Shown here piece after piece: positions 11,980-23,545 of a DNA stretch of 64,000 nucleotides. Position numbers and translations under genes: made by a program. Below the pieces are notes generated by a model, which was not told the origin of the DNA, did not search any database, and was given only the letters and a program-made list of their open reading frames with translations. The DNA comes from Plasmodium malariae (taxonomy: Eukaryota > Apicomplexa > Aconoidasida > Haemosporida > Plasmodiidae): the NCBI RefSeq assembly GCF_900090045.1, contig NC_041782.1, positions 645,001-709,000 on the forward strand, read 5' to 3'. The number at the start of each line of letters is the position of its first letter. The stretch's first letter is position 1.

Positions 11980-12976
11980 GTTGTACTCACATATATGTAC
12001 TCTTTATTTTTGTAAAAAAAAATCAACCAGATAAAAATTTTATAATAATAAAGTTTGAGAGCCCTTTCATAACAATTAATAATGGAACATTCCCCGAACT
12101 TATTTCTTAGAGTGCTTTGGATAAGATAAAAAAATAGAATGTTTAATGTCGTTCTTTATTAATTCTGCGTAGTGCTATGCAATAATTAATACGAATATAT
12201 ATATACATACGTATGTGTGTATGCTGGGGTATGATTCTTTCTTTTACTTACATTTAAAAAGGTCTACAAATCTGTCCTAATTAAAATCTTCTTTTTTTTT
12301 TTTAAATAATAATTTATGTTCACAGTTATCCAGTTCACATTTTAACCTTCTCATTTTTACTTTGTTTAATATAAGAACCAATTTTTTACCCATATACGTG
12401 TATATGTACTTCTATACGTATATGTACTTCTATACGTATATGTACTTCTATACGTATATGTACTTCTATACGTATATGTACTTCTATACGTATATGTACA
12501 TCTATATATGTACATCTATACGTATATGTACATCTATATATGTACAGTCTTATGGTAACCTCTGCCTAAAATGTACGGTACCATAGCTTCGGTATTACAA
12601 ATTTACTACGCATTTCGGTTAATACACGTTCCTCCTTCTTGGTTAGGTGAAATGAACTATACATCCAGTAGCAGTTATAATACATAAGATTTATAAGTTC
12701 CTTTGACGAACCAACATTATTTTTTCCTTCTCTCTCGCTTTAGTTTTAATACTGTGCTTCCAAAACTAGGTAAACACGTATGTTCACGAGATACAATCAT
12801 TGAATAGGAAAAAAAAAAAATTACAAGGATTAAGTCGTTCTATTTAACTTTATGTACAACTTTACTCTTTTTCTATTATATTATGTTCCTCCTCTTTGTT
12901 TTATTTATGTTACTTATTTTTTTTCTTCCTTCCCTCATTCTTTATCAAGGCACAATTAATAAAATGTCACTCACTA
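11231..12976. other. Intergenic region between two minus-strand genes
   Basis: Upstream side of the dynein light chain gene and downstream side of the RhoGAP gene. It holds a (TA)n run of about 55 bp at 11922-11977, a tandem repeat at 11490-11575 (acatatacaaacatgc) and the 18-mer array listed next. No gene recognised. Confidence 0.65.
12396..12545. repeat. Tandem repeat, 18-bp unit (tatacgtatatgtacttc)
   Basis: Six near-perfect copies followed by degenerate tacatctata copies. Because 18 is a multiple of three it stays open in a plus frame and gives a false Tyr/Thr/Met/Phe repeat protein. Confidence 0.9.
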
Positions 12977-14547
12977 CTATTCTTTTAATTCCTCTCTTTT
13001 GAAATTAACCCTTTTACTGTTTTTCCCCGAATTTAATTTATTCTTAGACTCGTCCTTCGATTCATCCTTCGACTCATCCTTCGACTGCTCCCCTGTGTCT
13101 TCCACTGTATCTTCCATTGAGTCTTCCTCCGATTCATCGTCCTCAGACCCTTCGTCCGAATTACCATCCAAAATTTCGTTTTTTAATTCGCTTTTTTTTT
13201 TTTTTTCTTTATCTTCTACCTTTTCCTCATCTCCTGAATTCAAAGAAGTATTCAATAATGCACTTTTATCAGAATCCCTTTCCCCCTCACTACTACTATG
13301 TTCACTCTCTTCTCCTTCCTCCTTTTCCTCCCCCTCTTCTTCATTACTTGAACTATCTGATATCTCTTCCTTTTCTTTACTCTCCTCCAATTCGCTATCA
13401 CCCTCGCTCATCTCAGAGCTGTCGCTGTCTGTGTCGTATATCTGTGGATTCTGAAAAATGAAAATGAAGCAAACCAATATTCAGTATAACATGATGGAGT
13501 AAAACACGATTGAGCAAAACGAAGAACCACCAAATCAATACAAAGTATCACTAAATAAGTACAACATACAACTAAATGAATACAAAGTACGACTAAACAA
13601 CAGCAGGAGCAACAAGGACGAAGATACAACAAATTCCCATACGCAACTAGCATATGCACACGATGAATGGGGACAACAAACACACCGTCAAAATTTCCGG
13701 AGTCTCTATTAGCATCTGAAGGCATTTATTTGCCAAGGGTATGCACTCTGAAAAAACTGCATTTGGAATTCTCGGTCTAAAAAATGTAGACGAAAATATT
13801 TTCGCCAGAGTTTCTATGGTCATATTATTTTCACTTGAATGGATAGATACAGTTTTAAAAAATTTTAAAAGGCACAGTAAGCATTCCTTAACTCCTTGTT
13901 CTAATTTATTATATAGTTTAAACAAGTTAGCTCTTATTACTTTATCTGATGCTGATACAATTTTTAAATGATATAATCTAGAAAAAGCATCTTTACCTAA
14001 TAAACCATGTTTCTGTGTATCTAGAAAAAGTCTAAAAGAACAGACCAAAGAAGGAATATTGTTAAAGTCTGTTGTTGGCTCACCATATTCTATATCTCCA
14101 ACTATACCATATAAAGAATTTGCATCTGTTTGTAAATAAAATAAATCTTTTGTATTTATAATTTCTGTTTTAGTTAAATGACTTAAAAAATCTACAACAA
14201 TGGATGGAATATATTTAAACTCTTTATATCCTTTACCAAATCGTTGGCATAATATTTCAAGATCAGAACCAAAAACTGAAACTGGTTTTTCTCCTAATAA
14301 TACTTCTTCATTTCTTTGTACTATATAAGGAAAATGTCTTAAGAAAATTGTCGGATTCACATTTAATTTTAAAAATAAGTCTTCTAACTTTTCTATATAT
14401 TCTACTTTTTTCCAAAATTTTGCTGATACGAATGGAGTTATGATCGTTAGCACAGTTTTGGACAAGAATCCACTATGAACCAGGTATAACCTCTTCAAAT
14501 TCTTTTTGTATTTTCTCGGTAACGTGTCATACCCTATATAAGCAGCA

Positions 14548-14580
<33 letters not shown>

Positions 14581-15890
14581 TAGGGGGGAAGAATTATACA
14601 CATAGTGGTGTAGCGAATGGGCGATCAGGCTAAGCAGTGAAGAGACAATGTGGGGACGTGTTCATGGGACAAAGATTTTCACAAAAATTAGAAGCAGACT
14701 AAACCATTTAAAGAATAACAAAGCTATGTATTTCTTTATTTCTCCAGATTCCTTATTATAGTAATTTCAGATATAACTATTATTATAACCACTACTTTTG
14801 TTGATTGCTTTATTAATTTGTTTTTAATGTTTTTCTTTTTCTTTTTTTTTTTTTTTTTCTTACACTGCTTGGCATAGGTATAAACTGCATCATTCAACCA
14901 ATTCGTATGAGTTTCGCATAGTATCAGCACATAGTTTTCCTTCACTACTGGGTCTAACGTCATTATTGCATATCTCCTATAATGTGAAAATGAAAAAAAT
15001 AGATTTATGATTCATAATGAATATATTTCAATCAGTTAAAATTTTAGCTTCTTTTTTATGCATTTTTTTTTTTAAATGTAATATTCAAAATGTGCACAAA
15101 AGTAAGGGATTTAAATTTTTTCGAACGCTCCTTTTTCTTCACTCTCTTTTGCGTCCTAATTTTGTAAAAGGTCCTCAATGCACGTGTAGACATTCGTAGA
15201 CATACGGATGAATAGATGTATACACGTGTGTATATTCTAGTATATGTACGTACACTTATATGCATGAATGTGCGCTTTTATGCATGAACGTATGTAATGT
15301 CCATCCACAAAAGTAAGCGCCATGTAGTCATGCTAATAACAATATTGTAATCTTTCGATTTGCAAAAATCCATTTACAGTGTTTTCTCAGGGTCGGCCCC
15401 AGATGATATTATAAAACAAGGGATTAGTAAAACGATGTGCGATCCGTATCCATCTTTTCCTATCACTTTAAGTAAATCTGTCTTATATAACCTATTATAA
15501 AACGAACGGTTTACATTTATGTAAGGATAAAGAAGTACAAGTATAAAAAATTTATTTTTTGACGAATACTGAAAAATGATTGTCGTGAATCCGTACAAAA
15601 CAGCATACGTATATATGCCCTGATGTGTGTATTATGTGTACATATATGCATGTATATACATATACACATATATACACATATACACATATATACATATACA
15701 TATATACGCATATACGCATATATACATATGTATGTTTACATGCATGTGTGATAAAAGAGAAAATAGTTTATCTACAATAAAACACACAAATTTTTTGTTA
15801 CTCATCAAAATTTTCCGTATAAGATTTTTTCAGCAATTTTTCGTATTCCACCAAAATTTCTTGAGGAACTTCAGCATCGGAGTCTAACAT
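12977..15890 (-). CDS. SEC14-like (CRAL-TRIO/BCH) plus degenerate RhoGAP protein, ARHGAP1-type, 5 exons
   Basis: Architecture of p50RhoGAP/ARHGAP1: a lipid-binding SEC14-like domain then a RhoGAP domain. Exons in transcript order: 15890-15802, 15491-15378, 14976-14864, 14533-13686 and 13450-12977. All junctions are in phase, giving 545 residues. Residues about 30-150 carry VIGKDGYGSHIVLLIPC and RKYKKNLKRLYLVHSGF, which align well with the human BCH domain (RKYKKNIKALYIVH). Residues about 190-385 are the RhoGAP fold, ending IHSSENNMTIETLAKIFSSTF (human SAHSDQNKMTNTNLAVVFG). The catalytic arginine finger (human GIFRRSAN) is replaced by LFYLQTDAN, Tyr about residue 238, so GAP activity is doubtful. 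The last exon adds an acidic Ser/Glu/Asp tail of about 157 residues with DESKDESKDESK repeats. Likely role: membrane lipid or small-GTPase scaffold in the cytosol; this is inference. Confidence 0.82.
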
Positions 15891-15914
15891 TTTTTGATCG
15901 GCACTTGAACAAAG

Positions 15915-16200
15915 TTAAATTTAAAAAAAGAAAAGAGAAGAGAAGAGAAAAAAGAAACGAAAAGAAAACAGAGAAAAGAGAAGAGAAAAAAGAAACGAAA
16001 AGAAAACAGAGAAAAGAGAAGAGAAAAAAGAAACGAAAAGAAAACAGAGAAAAGAGAAGATAAGAGAAGATAAGAGAACAGAGAAGAAAAGAGAACAGAG
16101 AAAAGAGAAGAAAAGAGATCAGAGAAAAGAGAAGAAAAGAAAACAGAGAAGATAGAAGATATGAAAAAAGAAAGGAAAAAATAGAAGTTATGAAAAGTAA
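15915..16200. repeat. Purine-only tandem repeat, ~38-40-bp unit
   Basis: Almost pure A/G stretch of about 280 bp. A long unit (gaaaagagaagagaaaaaag then aaacgaaaagaaaacaga) repeats three times and then degrades into shorter gaaaagagaagaaaagaga units. It sits just upstream of the RhoGAP start codon at 15890. Confidence 0.9.
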
Positions 16201-16455
16201 AACAGGAAAAGGCGTTCACACAAAAATAATAATGGGAATATTAGTACGCGCAGAAACAGAAATGTGCTTATGCATGTACATGTAAAACCAAAACATCCTT
16301 ATAATATGATTTGCTAAACAATGTTATTTCATGCAATGTTTATGATTCGTTCATATTTTTTTTAACAGCTTATTTTAAAATATGTTAATAAGTGAAGTGT
16401 TGTCTTTTTTTTTTTTTTTTTGTCCCTAGTCAAGGGGGTACTTTATTTAATCACA

Positions 16456-17337
16456 CTACATATCATATGCTGTTTGCACTATTTTTGCACAGCTTTTTTT
16501 ACTGTCTTGCGTTATTTTCTGTTGTTTAACGATTTTGTCTCTTCGCTCCATGTACAATTTTTTGAAATAAAAAAAAATATTTGCGTTTTCAAAAAGGGTA
16601 AAATATAAAATAAATATCAGATAAGCAGTTAAAATGTGCTGCGGTTAAAGTACTATGCGGTTAAAAATTGCAAATATAAAGGTAAAAATTTTAAATGCAT
16701 TCTTTTTAACATTATACTTTACTCAAATGAACATGTATTTGCTGAAGGCAGTTTTTCTGCATTTTAATTTTTTCTTCTCTTTCCACAAGATAGCTAAGAT
16801 CTTACAAAATATAAATATATACGTACGTATATATATGTATTATATATATGTGTGTATGGTGGATGTTTTTCACTTTTTTAAGAGCTTAGTGAAAATAACT
16901 ACAATTATATACAAGCATCGTAAATACAAAAACAATATTCCTTATTGTTCAGTATACTGTTCCTTGATGATGGCCCCTATTTTTATAGCAATTCTTTCGC
17001 AAATATTTTACTTATAAGATTAAAATGCAGACCTATATCGCGCTTTTGGAATTTAATAATTCATTCCACATTTTATCTGTTTTTTATATGGCTTTTATTA
17101 AACTTTTTAACTTTCCTCTTTAAATAAAACTCAAGTTAAAATACTGGCACTTATATATATGTGTATAAGTCGAAATTATGTACTTGATGAAATTTTTAAT
17201 TTTACATTAAGCTTTTTTTAAAATTTCGTGAAATATTTACACAAAAAAAAAAAAAAGAGAAACACTTATATATGTGTGTAAACACATGTACACATAATTA
17301 AATATATGTGCTTACATGTAAATACAAGTGAGTATAA

Positions 17338-17390
<53 letters not shown>

Positions 17391-17449
17391 CACATACATG
17401 TATTATATAAGTGTAAATTCGTGAACTCATACCGTACAATGGTAAGCAT
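16456..17449 (-). CDS. Probable tubulin-binding cofactor A-like protein, 4 small exons
   Basis: Candidate for the beta-tubulin chaperone cofactor A, a short three-helix protein. Exons assembled by phase: 17449-17433 (17 nt), 16993-16958 (36 nt), 16793-16723 and 16538-16456, giving 68 residues. The N-terminus MLTIVRIAIKIGAIIKE resembles VRQIKIKTGVVKRLVKE of human TBCA. Next comes a charged helix YLVEREEKIKMQKNCLQQI. The end, IVKQQKITQDSKKSCAK then TAYDM, resembles KKQAEILQESRMMIPDC..AAYLDL. The human protein is about 108 residues, so a C-terminal exon may be missing: the donor-like AT/GTAGTG at the stop could join an acceptor near 16340 to add a short tail. Exon 4's acceptor is weak. The plus-strand open frames here are hydrophobic shadows of these charged exons. 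Identification rests on a short alignment from memory. Confidence 0.45.
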
Positions 17450-17893
17450 TTTAAAACATCTGTAAAAGAATATATATAAATATATGCTTACATAATATGC
17501 TTTTAATATTTACTGAGAGTAAAATTACACGGTTACACACACAATATTGAAAAAATGCAGAAAATTCTCCTTATTTTTTAATTTTACATTAACAGTACAT
17601 GCTTGATATTATAAAAAGAAAAAAATATAATTTTCCTTGTGCTTCTTTCTTATGACCATTTTACCCATATAATTGATGTTACGTTCATTTTTATTTTTAA
17701 TTGAATGTTTATGTACGGGTCATAAAATGGGATACTTTTATTCCACATACAAAGTATATATATATGTATGAACTTATGTATTACTATGTAGGTGAACTGT
17801 TCATAAAAGAATGAATAAATTGGGGACAAAAATATGTACTATTCATGTAAATCACCCCAAATGTCCTTACCTATATTATAATCACTATTTCGC

Positions 17894-17925
<32 letters not shown>

Positions 17926-18162
17926 GAAGCTAACTTTTCCAAAGAAAGAAAACAACCTATTTTTTTATATTCCGTTTGGGGGAAAAAAAAAAAAAAAATT
18001 TTAGTGATTATTTTAGTATGTGTATGTATATGTATATGCAAATTTACACATGTACATAAACATTTACAAGTGTACATATTAACATACCCATTTCTTCGTT
18101 TTATACTTTTTAAACGGTTGTATATACATATACATGGGGTAAAAAAATAAAAAGAATAATTT

Positions 18163-18352
18163 AAACAAAAATAATAAAATAGAAAGAAATAATAAAATAA
18201 AAAGAAATAATAAAATAGAAAGAAATAATAAAATAAAAAGAAATAATAAAATAGAAAGAAACAATAATATAGAAAGAAATAATAAAATAAAAAGAAATAA
18301 TAAAATAGAAAGAAATAATAAAATAGAAAAAATAATAAAATAAAAAAAATAA
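18163..18352. repeat. Tandem repeat, ~16-bp unit (aaagaaataataaaat)
   Basis: About eleven copies differing at one position (aaaat versus agaaa). A second partial block follows to 18385. Confidence 0.88.
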
Positions 18353-18734
18353 AAAGAATAATTTAAACAAAAATAATAAAACTAAAAAAAATAAAAAACA
18401 GTAATGAAACGCGGTATTATAAAATTTAACAAAATGGCCAAATGTCAGTGATACATGGACAAACAAATAGTGGAATTAATATTTCCCTTCAGCAAATTCC
18501 CCCAACATTTAATTTTTTTGGCCAAATGATTACAGAAATATATTCGCTTAACCCATTATAAAAGTTTTAATATTAACATCGCGAATATAATTTTACGTTA
18601 TTAATATTATTATTATTGTTCTTTTTGGTTTTATAATGTCCCTATTTAACATGTTTATATAAAAAATATATTAAAATAGATAGAACAACATCGTAATGTT
18701 TTCAACCAGCTGATACAAAAATGCATCATAAAAT

Positions 18735-18842
18735 ACAATGTACAATACAACGTAAAAGGCCAAGTAAAATACAACGTAAAAGGCCAAGTAAAATACAACG
18801 TAAAGGGTACAGTAAAATACAACGTAAAAGGGAAAGTAAAAT
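18735..18842. repeat. Tandem repeat, ~27-bp unit (aaaatacaacgtaaaaggccaag)
   Basis: Four copies of a unit containing tacaacgtaaa, with ggccaag or ggtacag/ggaaag variants. It is more GC-rich than its flanks. Confidence 0.8.
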
Positions 18843-19813
18843 ACTGATTGCTTTACTAATCACCTATTAGAAAAATTCAAAAACGCTCAAAAAAATTAAG
18901 CAAAATGAATAAAAATTTTTGAAATTAAAAAAGATTAAAATAACAAAAATTTAGACGATGATGAAAAAAATACATCTTAATTTTTTACTTTTATTCTGTT
19001 TACCTTAATCATGTATAATTTTTGCTACCATTTCTTTTCTTTTTCTTCTTTTTTTTTTTTTTTTTTTGTTTGCGACATATGTTATAGGCAGTGGGTGCGT
19101 ATAATTGTAAGCAGCGTGATTTTAAAATGAAAGTGCATAATTCATTTTTATAAAATAAACTTTTTATTTTTACATAGAATACTATTTTTACAGATTTAAA
19201 GAATAACTATCAATTTTTAAAAATATATTTATAGAAAAGGAAATTCTAATGGATAACAAAAAAAAAAAATAAAAATAAAATAAATATAAAAAAACAAAAT
19301 AAAACAAAATAATATAAAATGAAACATAAAAGGAATAAAGTAGAAAGATAGAAGAAAAAAAAAAAAAAAAAAAAAAAAAAATAGAACAAAACAAAATAAC
19401 AGCTTTACACACCAATGCTTCATACAATTTGTAGACTCCATAAAAAGTTTTTTTCGAAATATTATTTTTCCTTTTTTTACAAATTTTTTTTTTTTTTTTT
19501 TTTTTTATCCTTCTATTTTTTTAATAAATATATGAAACATTTTATGTTAATATTTGTATTTAAAAAAAATAAAATAAAATAAACAATAAAGATAAAGATA
19601 AAGATAAAGGTAAAGGTAAACATAAAAATAAAAATAAAGGTAAAACAAAACTAAAACACATTATTCCCCTACTAAACAATACAATGTTGTACATTTTTTG
19701 CTTTTAAAATAAGATGTAAATTTCTACATATATTTTACGTTTTTCTGCCTTACCGTTTTGTTGTTTTTCTTTTTTTCTATCTGTTTATTTTTGCTCCGTC
19801 TGTATATTTTATT

Positions 19814-20442
19814 TTATTTTGTGCTATTTATTTTAATAGTATACAACTTTATGCGCTTAAAAATAAAACAGCACTTTTCAATTACCGATTTACTGTTGCC
19901 TCCTTTGGGATAAGATGAACTATATAAGAGAAAATATAACAAAAAGAAAAAAAAAAAAAAATAGAGAAAAATAAAACAAAATAGAATGATAGAAATACTG
20001 CACATACACATATTTAATTTGAATAAAAAGAGTAATCTCTCTACATTTATAATTTTTTTTCCTTTTTGTTTTTTTCCCAAATGCATCTGCTAAATTCGTG
20101 CGAATACACATGTTAGAATAATTTTTATATATGTTTATTTAACTTTCCGCGAAGAATGCAGTTACACTTATACATGTGCTACAACGCGTAAGCATAAACA
20201 AGCCCATGTAATGATAACGTAGGATTAGTGATTAGTCTATAGTCATTCCAAAAAGAAAGAACACATATATATATACGTATGTTCATTTATTTATTTATAA
20301 CAATTTTAAGAAACAAAATATTTTACGCCTTTTTTGTGAAATTAATTCTTCGTTTTAAATTTTCATTTTAAATTTTTGTTTTAAATTTTCGTTTTAATTT
20401 TTTTTTTTTATTGGGGTATCACTATCTGATTAATGGACAAGT

Positions 20443-20499
<57 letters not shown>

Positions 20500-20669
20500 A
20501 TGAATATATCTGCGTGTTTACACGTATGTACGTAAGTGTGCATATTCCCATATATTTATACGGGTCTCTTTTTTTAAATAACATATAATTTCTTTTTTCA
20601 AAGATATGATGGTGTAGTAGTTTGAAGTAACGCACGTTTGTTTTGTTTGCTCACATATATACTCTGGAT
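19814..20669 (-). CDS. Unidentified multi-exon gene (5' end not resolved)
   Basis: Function not recognised. Three exons join in phase with good splice sites: 20669-20532 (after a strong polypyrimidine acceptor, ttcttcccctattgcag), 20089-20008 and 19919-19814 (acceptor after ttttctcttatatag; donor GTATGT upstream). They encode about 108 residues, including PEYICEQTKQTCVTSNYY, LKKEIICYLKKETRINIWEY, DAFGKKTKRKKNYKCREITL and YPKGGNSKSVIEKCCFIFKR: basic and cysteine-containing, with no membrane segment. The first listed exon starts with two bases of a codon, so a 5' exon must lie upstream. A fragment near 20840-20805 ending in a GTAAAG donor (PVEYAHLYV) has the right phase. That would place the start within a few bases of the plus-strand RING gene, making them divergent neighbours. 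An independent start at 20111 (MCIRTNLADAFG) is an alternative for a shorter protein. Confidence 0.4.
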
Positions 20670-20875
20670 CTGCAATAGGGGAAGAAGTATATTTATGCGT
20701 ATACGTTTGTACACGGTCGTGTAGATGTGTGTATTTATGTGTACCTTTGTATACCTAAGCACGTATGTACACCCATGTATGTATATGTACACATATACTT
20801 CTCTTTACCCACATACAAATGTGCATATTCTACCGGCTATTCATACTTAGTGAAAGGAAGACATGAACATTCAAA

Positions 20876-23545
20876 ATGGTGGTGAGTAGACGCGGAGAAA
20901 GTAAGCACATGCTCTTTCTGAACAGTGTTAATTCAAAAAAAAAATTAAATATAACAGAAAAAAAAAATATTTTGGAAAAAGTGCACATACTACCTATAAG
21001 AAAATGTGTTTCAAATTTCGATGAGTTGTACAACAAGTTGAATTTATTAATTAGTGACAGACATGTTTTGTATGAAGGATTTATTATTAGCATAAAAAAG
21101 GAAGAACATATCTATAATTTGGACAAGACTAATCAAAATGAAAAAGAATTAGGGTATATAAATACAGTACATGAAGAAGAATTAAATAAAGAAAGCGAAG
21201 CAAAAGGTACCATAATGGAAACAAATAACCAAGGCATCTTTGTAAATATAGAAAAGAGGAAGAGTAATAATATGCAAATGATAGTTCAAGAAGAAAAGGA
21301 AAAAACGAAAATATTAAATGATAGTCAAATTTGCCTGTATAATCATAAAAAAAAAAAAGAATATTCCAATTCAAATAATGATGTTGAATATGTCGTTGTC
21401 AACTGTGTACCATCGAAAGGAATACTAAGTCATGATACTTTAATTTATACTGATGGAAAATATGCAGATAATTTATCGAAAATTCAAATATTAATAATTA
21501 AAGACAGAAACTATAAAAAATATGAAAAAAAAGTAAAAAAAAGATTTTTTTCTTTAAAAAAATATTTATTTAAAAAGAGCAACTATATTTTTAATGAAGC
21601 CATATCCTTAATACCATTTTATTTTGATTGTTTTTCTAAAAAATATAAAACGAATAAACAGCATGAAAATAATATGTCAATACAAAATAAAGATGAAAAC
21701 GTATTACAAGAAAAAAAAAAAAAAAAAAAAAAAAAAACCTCGTCTTAGAACAAATTTTTTTAACTTATCTATATCCATACTTCAAGAAGAACAAGAACAA
21801 ATTATTTTATTGCGGAAAGTTATTCATCATAAACAATTTTTCTTTTCTTGTTGTAAAAGTTGACTCAGACGTGAAAGTTGGATTCATCGACGATAGAACG
21901 GTTGGGAACGAAATGAGCGTTTGCTTGCTTTGCAGCATTGTCTGCTTCACAAAGAGAGTGCACTATTTGATTTGATTTTATTACTTTATTGTTTTATTAC
22001 TTTATTGTTTTATTACTTTACTGTTTTATTACTTTACTGTTTTATTACTTTATTGTTTTATTACTTTATTGTTTTATTACTTTATTGTTATATTACTTTA
22101 CTGTTTTATTACTTTATTGTTTTATTACTTTATTGTTATATTACTTTACTGTCTTATTACTTTATTGTTTTATTTTATTTTTTTGCTTTGTCTTATATTA
22201 TTGATTCTTTGCTAGTGTTGTATGGGTGCTGCTGGTGTACGTACCTTTGCGTAAATGTACCTACGTGTGCATGTGCCTTCGCATGAATGTACTTAACTGT
22301 GCATGCAATATGCACTGCAAAATAAGGCGGAAATATTTGTAGTTATTTATGAGGAATGTGCAAGTGCGGAACTTCGTCTCTCGCCTTATTTTTGCTTCAA
22401 ATCTATTCTTATGATTAATTTATTAATTACTGCTTCGATTACTGCTTCGATTACTGCTTCAATTACTGCTTCAATTACTGCTTCAATTACTGCTTCAATT
22501 ACTGCTTCAATTACTGCTTCGATTACTGCTCCAATTACTGCTTCATTTACTGCTTTATTTACTTCTTCCTTTTTAGGAAATCGTCCTGAATGCAGATTCC
22601 TACGACCACTATAACAACGTGCACATAGTGCCGCTGTACGACACACTGCCAACTACATATAATTACGATTTGTTTATGGATTACATTAAACCATATATAG
22701 AAAGGAATTATTTAAGTGTGTTTTCTATTTATGAAACGTTCTTTTATAAAGGAGTGCAATTTAAAATAATGGGAGTTGCCCCTGTGGATGTGAAATATGG
22801 AAAAGGTAGAATTAGTTGTAATACATTCATCTATATAGATGGGTCTATTAAACCAACCTTTTTTGATGTTATATCAAAGGAGTCAGTAACTTATATTAAG
22901 TGCTTGCCATTTGAATATAAACCTTATGCAATACTAAACATTTTACAACATCTAGATACGGACTCTTTGCTAAGGCTCTTTCCATCAGCGAATAATAGTT
23001 TACAGGACGACAACAATAACAATGATAGTAATAGTAGTAACGAGGATTGTAATGGCGAGTGTAATGGCGATTGTAATAGAAACAATAACAGAAACAGTAA
23101 CTGTAATATTAATTGTAATATTAACTGTAATAATAATTGGAATAATAATTGGAATAATAATAAACGCGAAAAAAATGTGTTAAAAAATTTGACGAAACAT
23201 AAATATATATTCAATAGATTAGGCAAAAATAACAATGACAATAAAAGCGAGGCGGGAAATGTGGATAGTATGGATAAAGGCGATGCCAAAGATGGTAATA
23301 TCATTGACGGCAGTAGCGGTAATGGCAGTACCAACTGCAACATTAAGATTTCTAAAAAGAAGGGGGCGTGTGCACTAAGAAGCAATTTAATAAACGAACA
23401 ATGCGCCGTATGTTTTGAATATTTTCAGGATTACGATAAATGCATTAAATTAACTTGTCTACACACATATCATTGGAAATGCGTAAAAAGTTGGTTTAAA
23501 TTTAATTTAACATGCCCTTGCTGTCGACACACCATAGACATATAG
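20876..23545 (+). CDS. RING-H2 protein with tandem CDC48-N/domain-2-like modules, 2 exons, frame broken at poly-A
   Basis: Probable E3 ubiquitin ligase. Exon 1 begins at 20876 and ends near 21900 or 21918; exon 2 is 22577-23545. The intron is filled with two tandem repeats. The C-terminus (23402-23530) is a canonical RING-H2: CAVC, LTCLHTYHWKC, CPCC. The body seems to contain three related modules like domain 2 of CDC48/p97. Module 3 (VHIVPLYDTLPTTYN, LFMDYIKPYIERNYL, KGVQFKIMGVAP, CNTFIYIDGSI) aligns best; module 1 (VHILPIRKC.. HDTLIYTDGK) and module 2 (LEQIFLTYLYPYFKK.. FLVVKVDSD) are weaker. An Asn-rich insert (23000-23160) separates module 3 from the RING. In exon 1 a 27-base A-run (21711-21737) ends the first frame at 21748, while conserved sequence continues in another frame; one extra A would restore it. 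Either an assembly error or a slippage site. Predicted length after correction is about 665 residues. Confidence 0.7.
21711..21737 (+). other. Frame-breaking 27-base A-run in the RING gene
   Basis: The reading frame before the run terminates 4 codons after it. The frame one base over runs on for 55 codons with conserved-looking sequence (LEQIFLTYLYPYFKK, VDSDVKVGFIDDRT) to the exon end. A homopolymer length error of one base explains this. Confidence 0.75.
21970..22180. repeat. Tandem repeat, ~15-19-bp unit (tattactttattgtttta), in RING gene intron
   Basis: About thirteen copies of ttattacttta(t/c)tgtt. It is open in all plus frames and so produces false Leu/Tyr/Phe proteins. Confidence 0.9.
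22424..22560. repeat. Tandem repeat, 12-bp unit (attactgcttca), in RING gene intron
   Basis: Eleven copies of a 12-mer, so open in both strands. The array abuts the splice acceptor (cttcctttttag at 22565-22576), and could serve as its pyrimidine-rich tract. Confidence 0.9.

Larger units (their letters stand above)
17450..19813. other. Intergenic region, repeats, no confident gene
   Basis: AT-rich spacer with repeat arrays at 18165-18350 and 18735-18842, poly-A tracts at 19255-19380 and poly-T at 19485-19506. A short frame starting at 19441 on the minus strand (MESTNCMKHWC, then a GTAAAG donor) could be a first exon, but I found no partner exon. Confidence 0.6.

Noticed and set aside
16420..17127. 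Hydrophobic plus-strand frames resembling a membrane protein
   Set aside because: The minus strand of the same region has charged, helix-like exons that join in phase; the plus frames look like their shadows.
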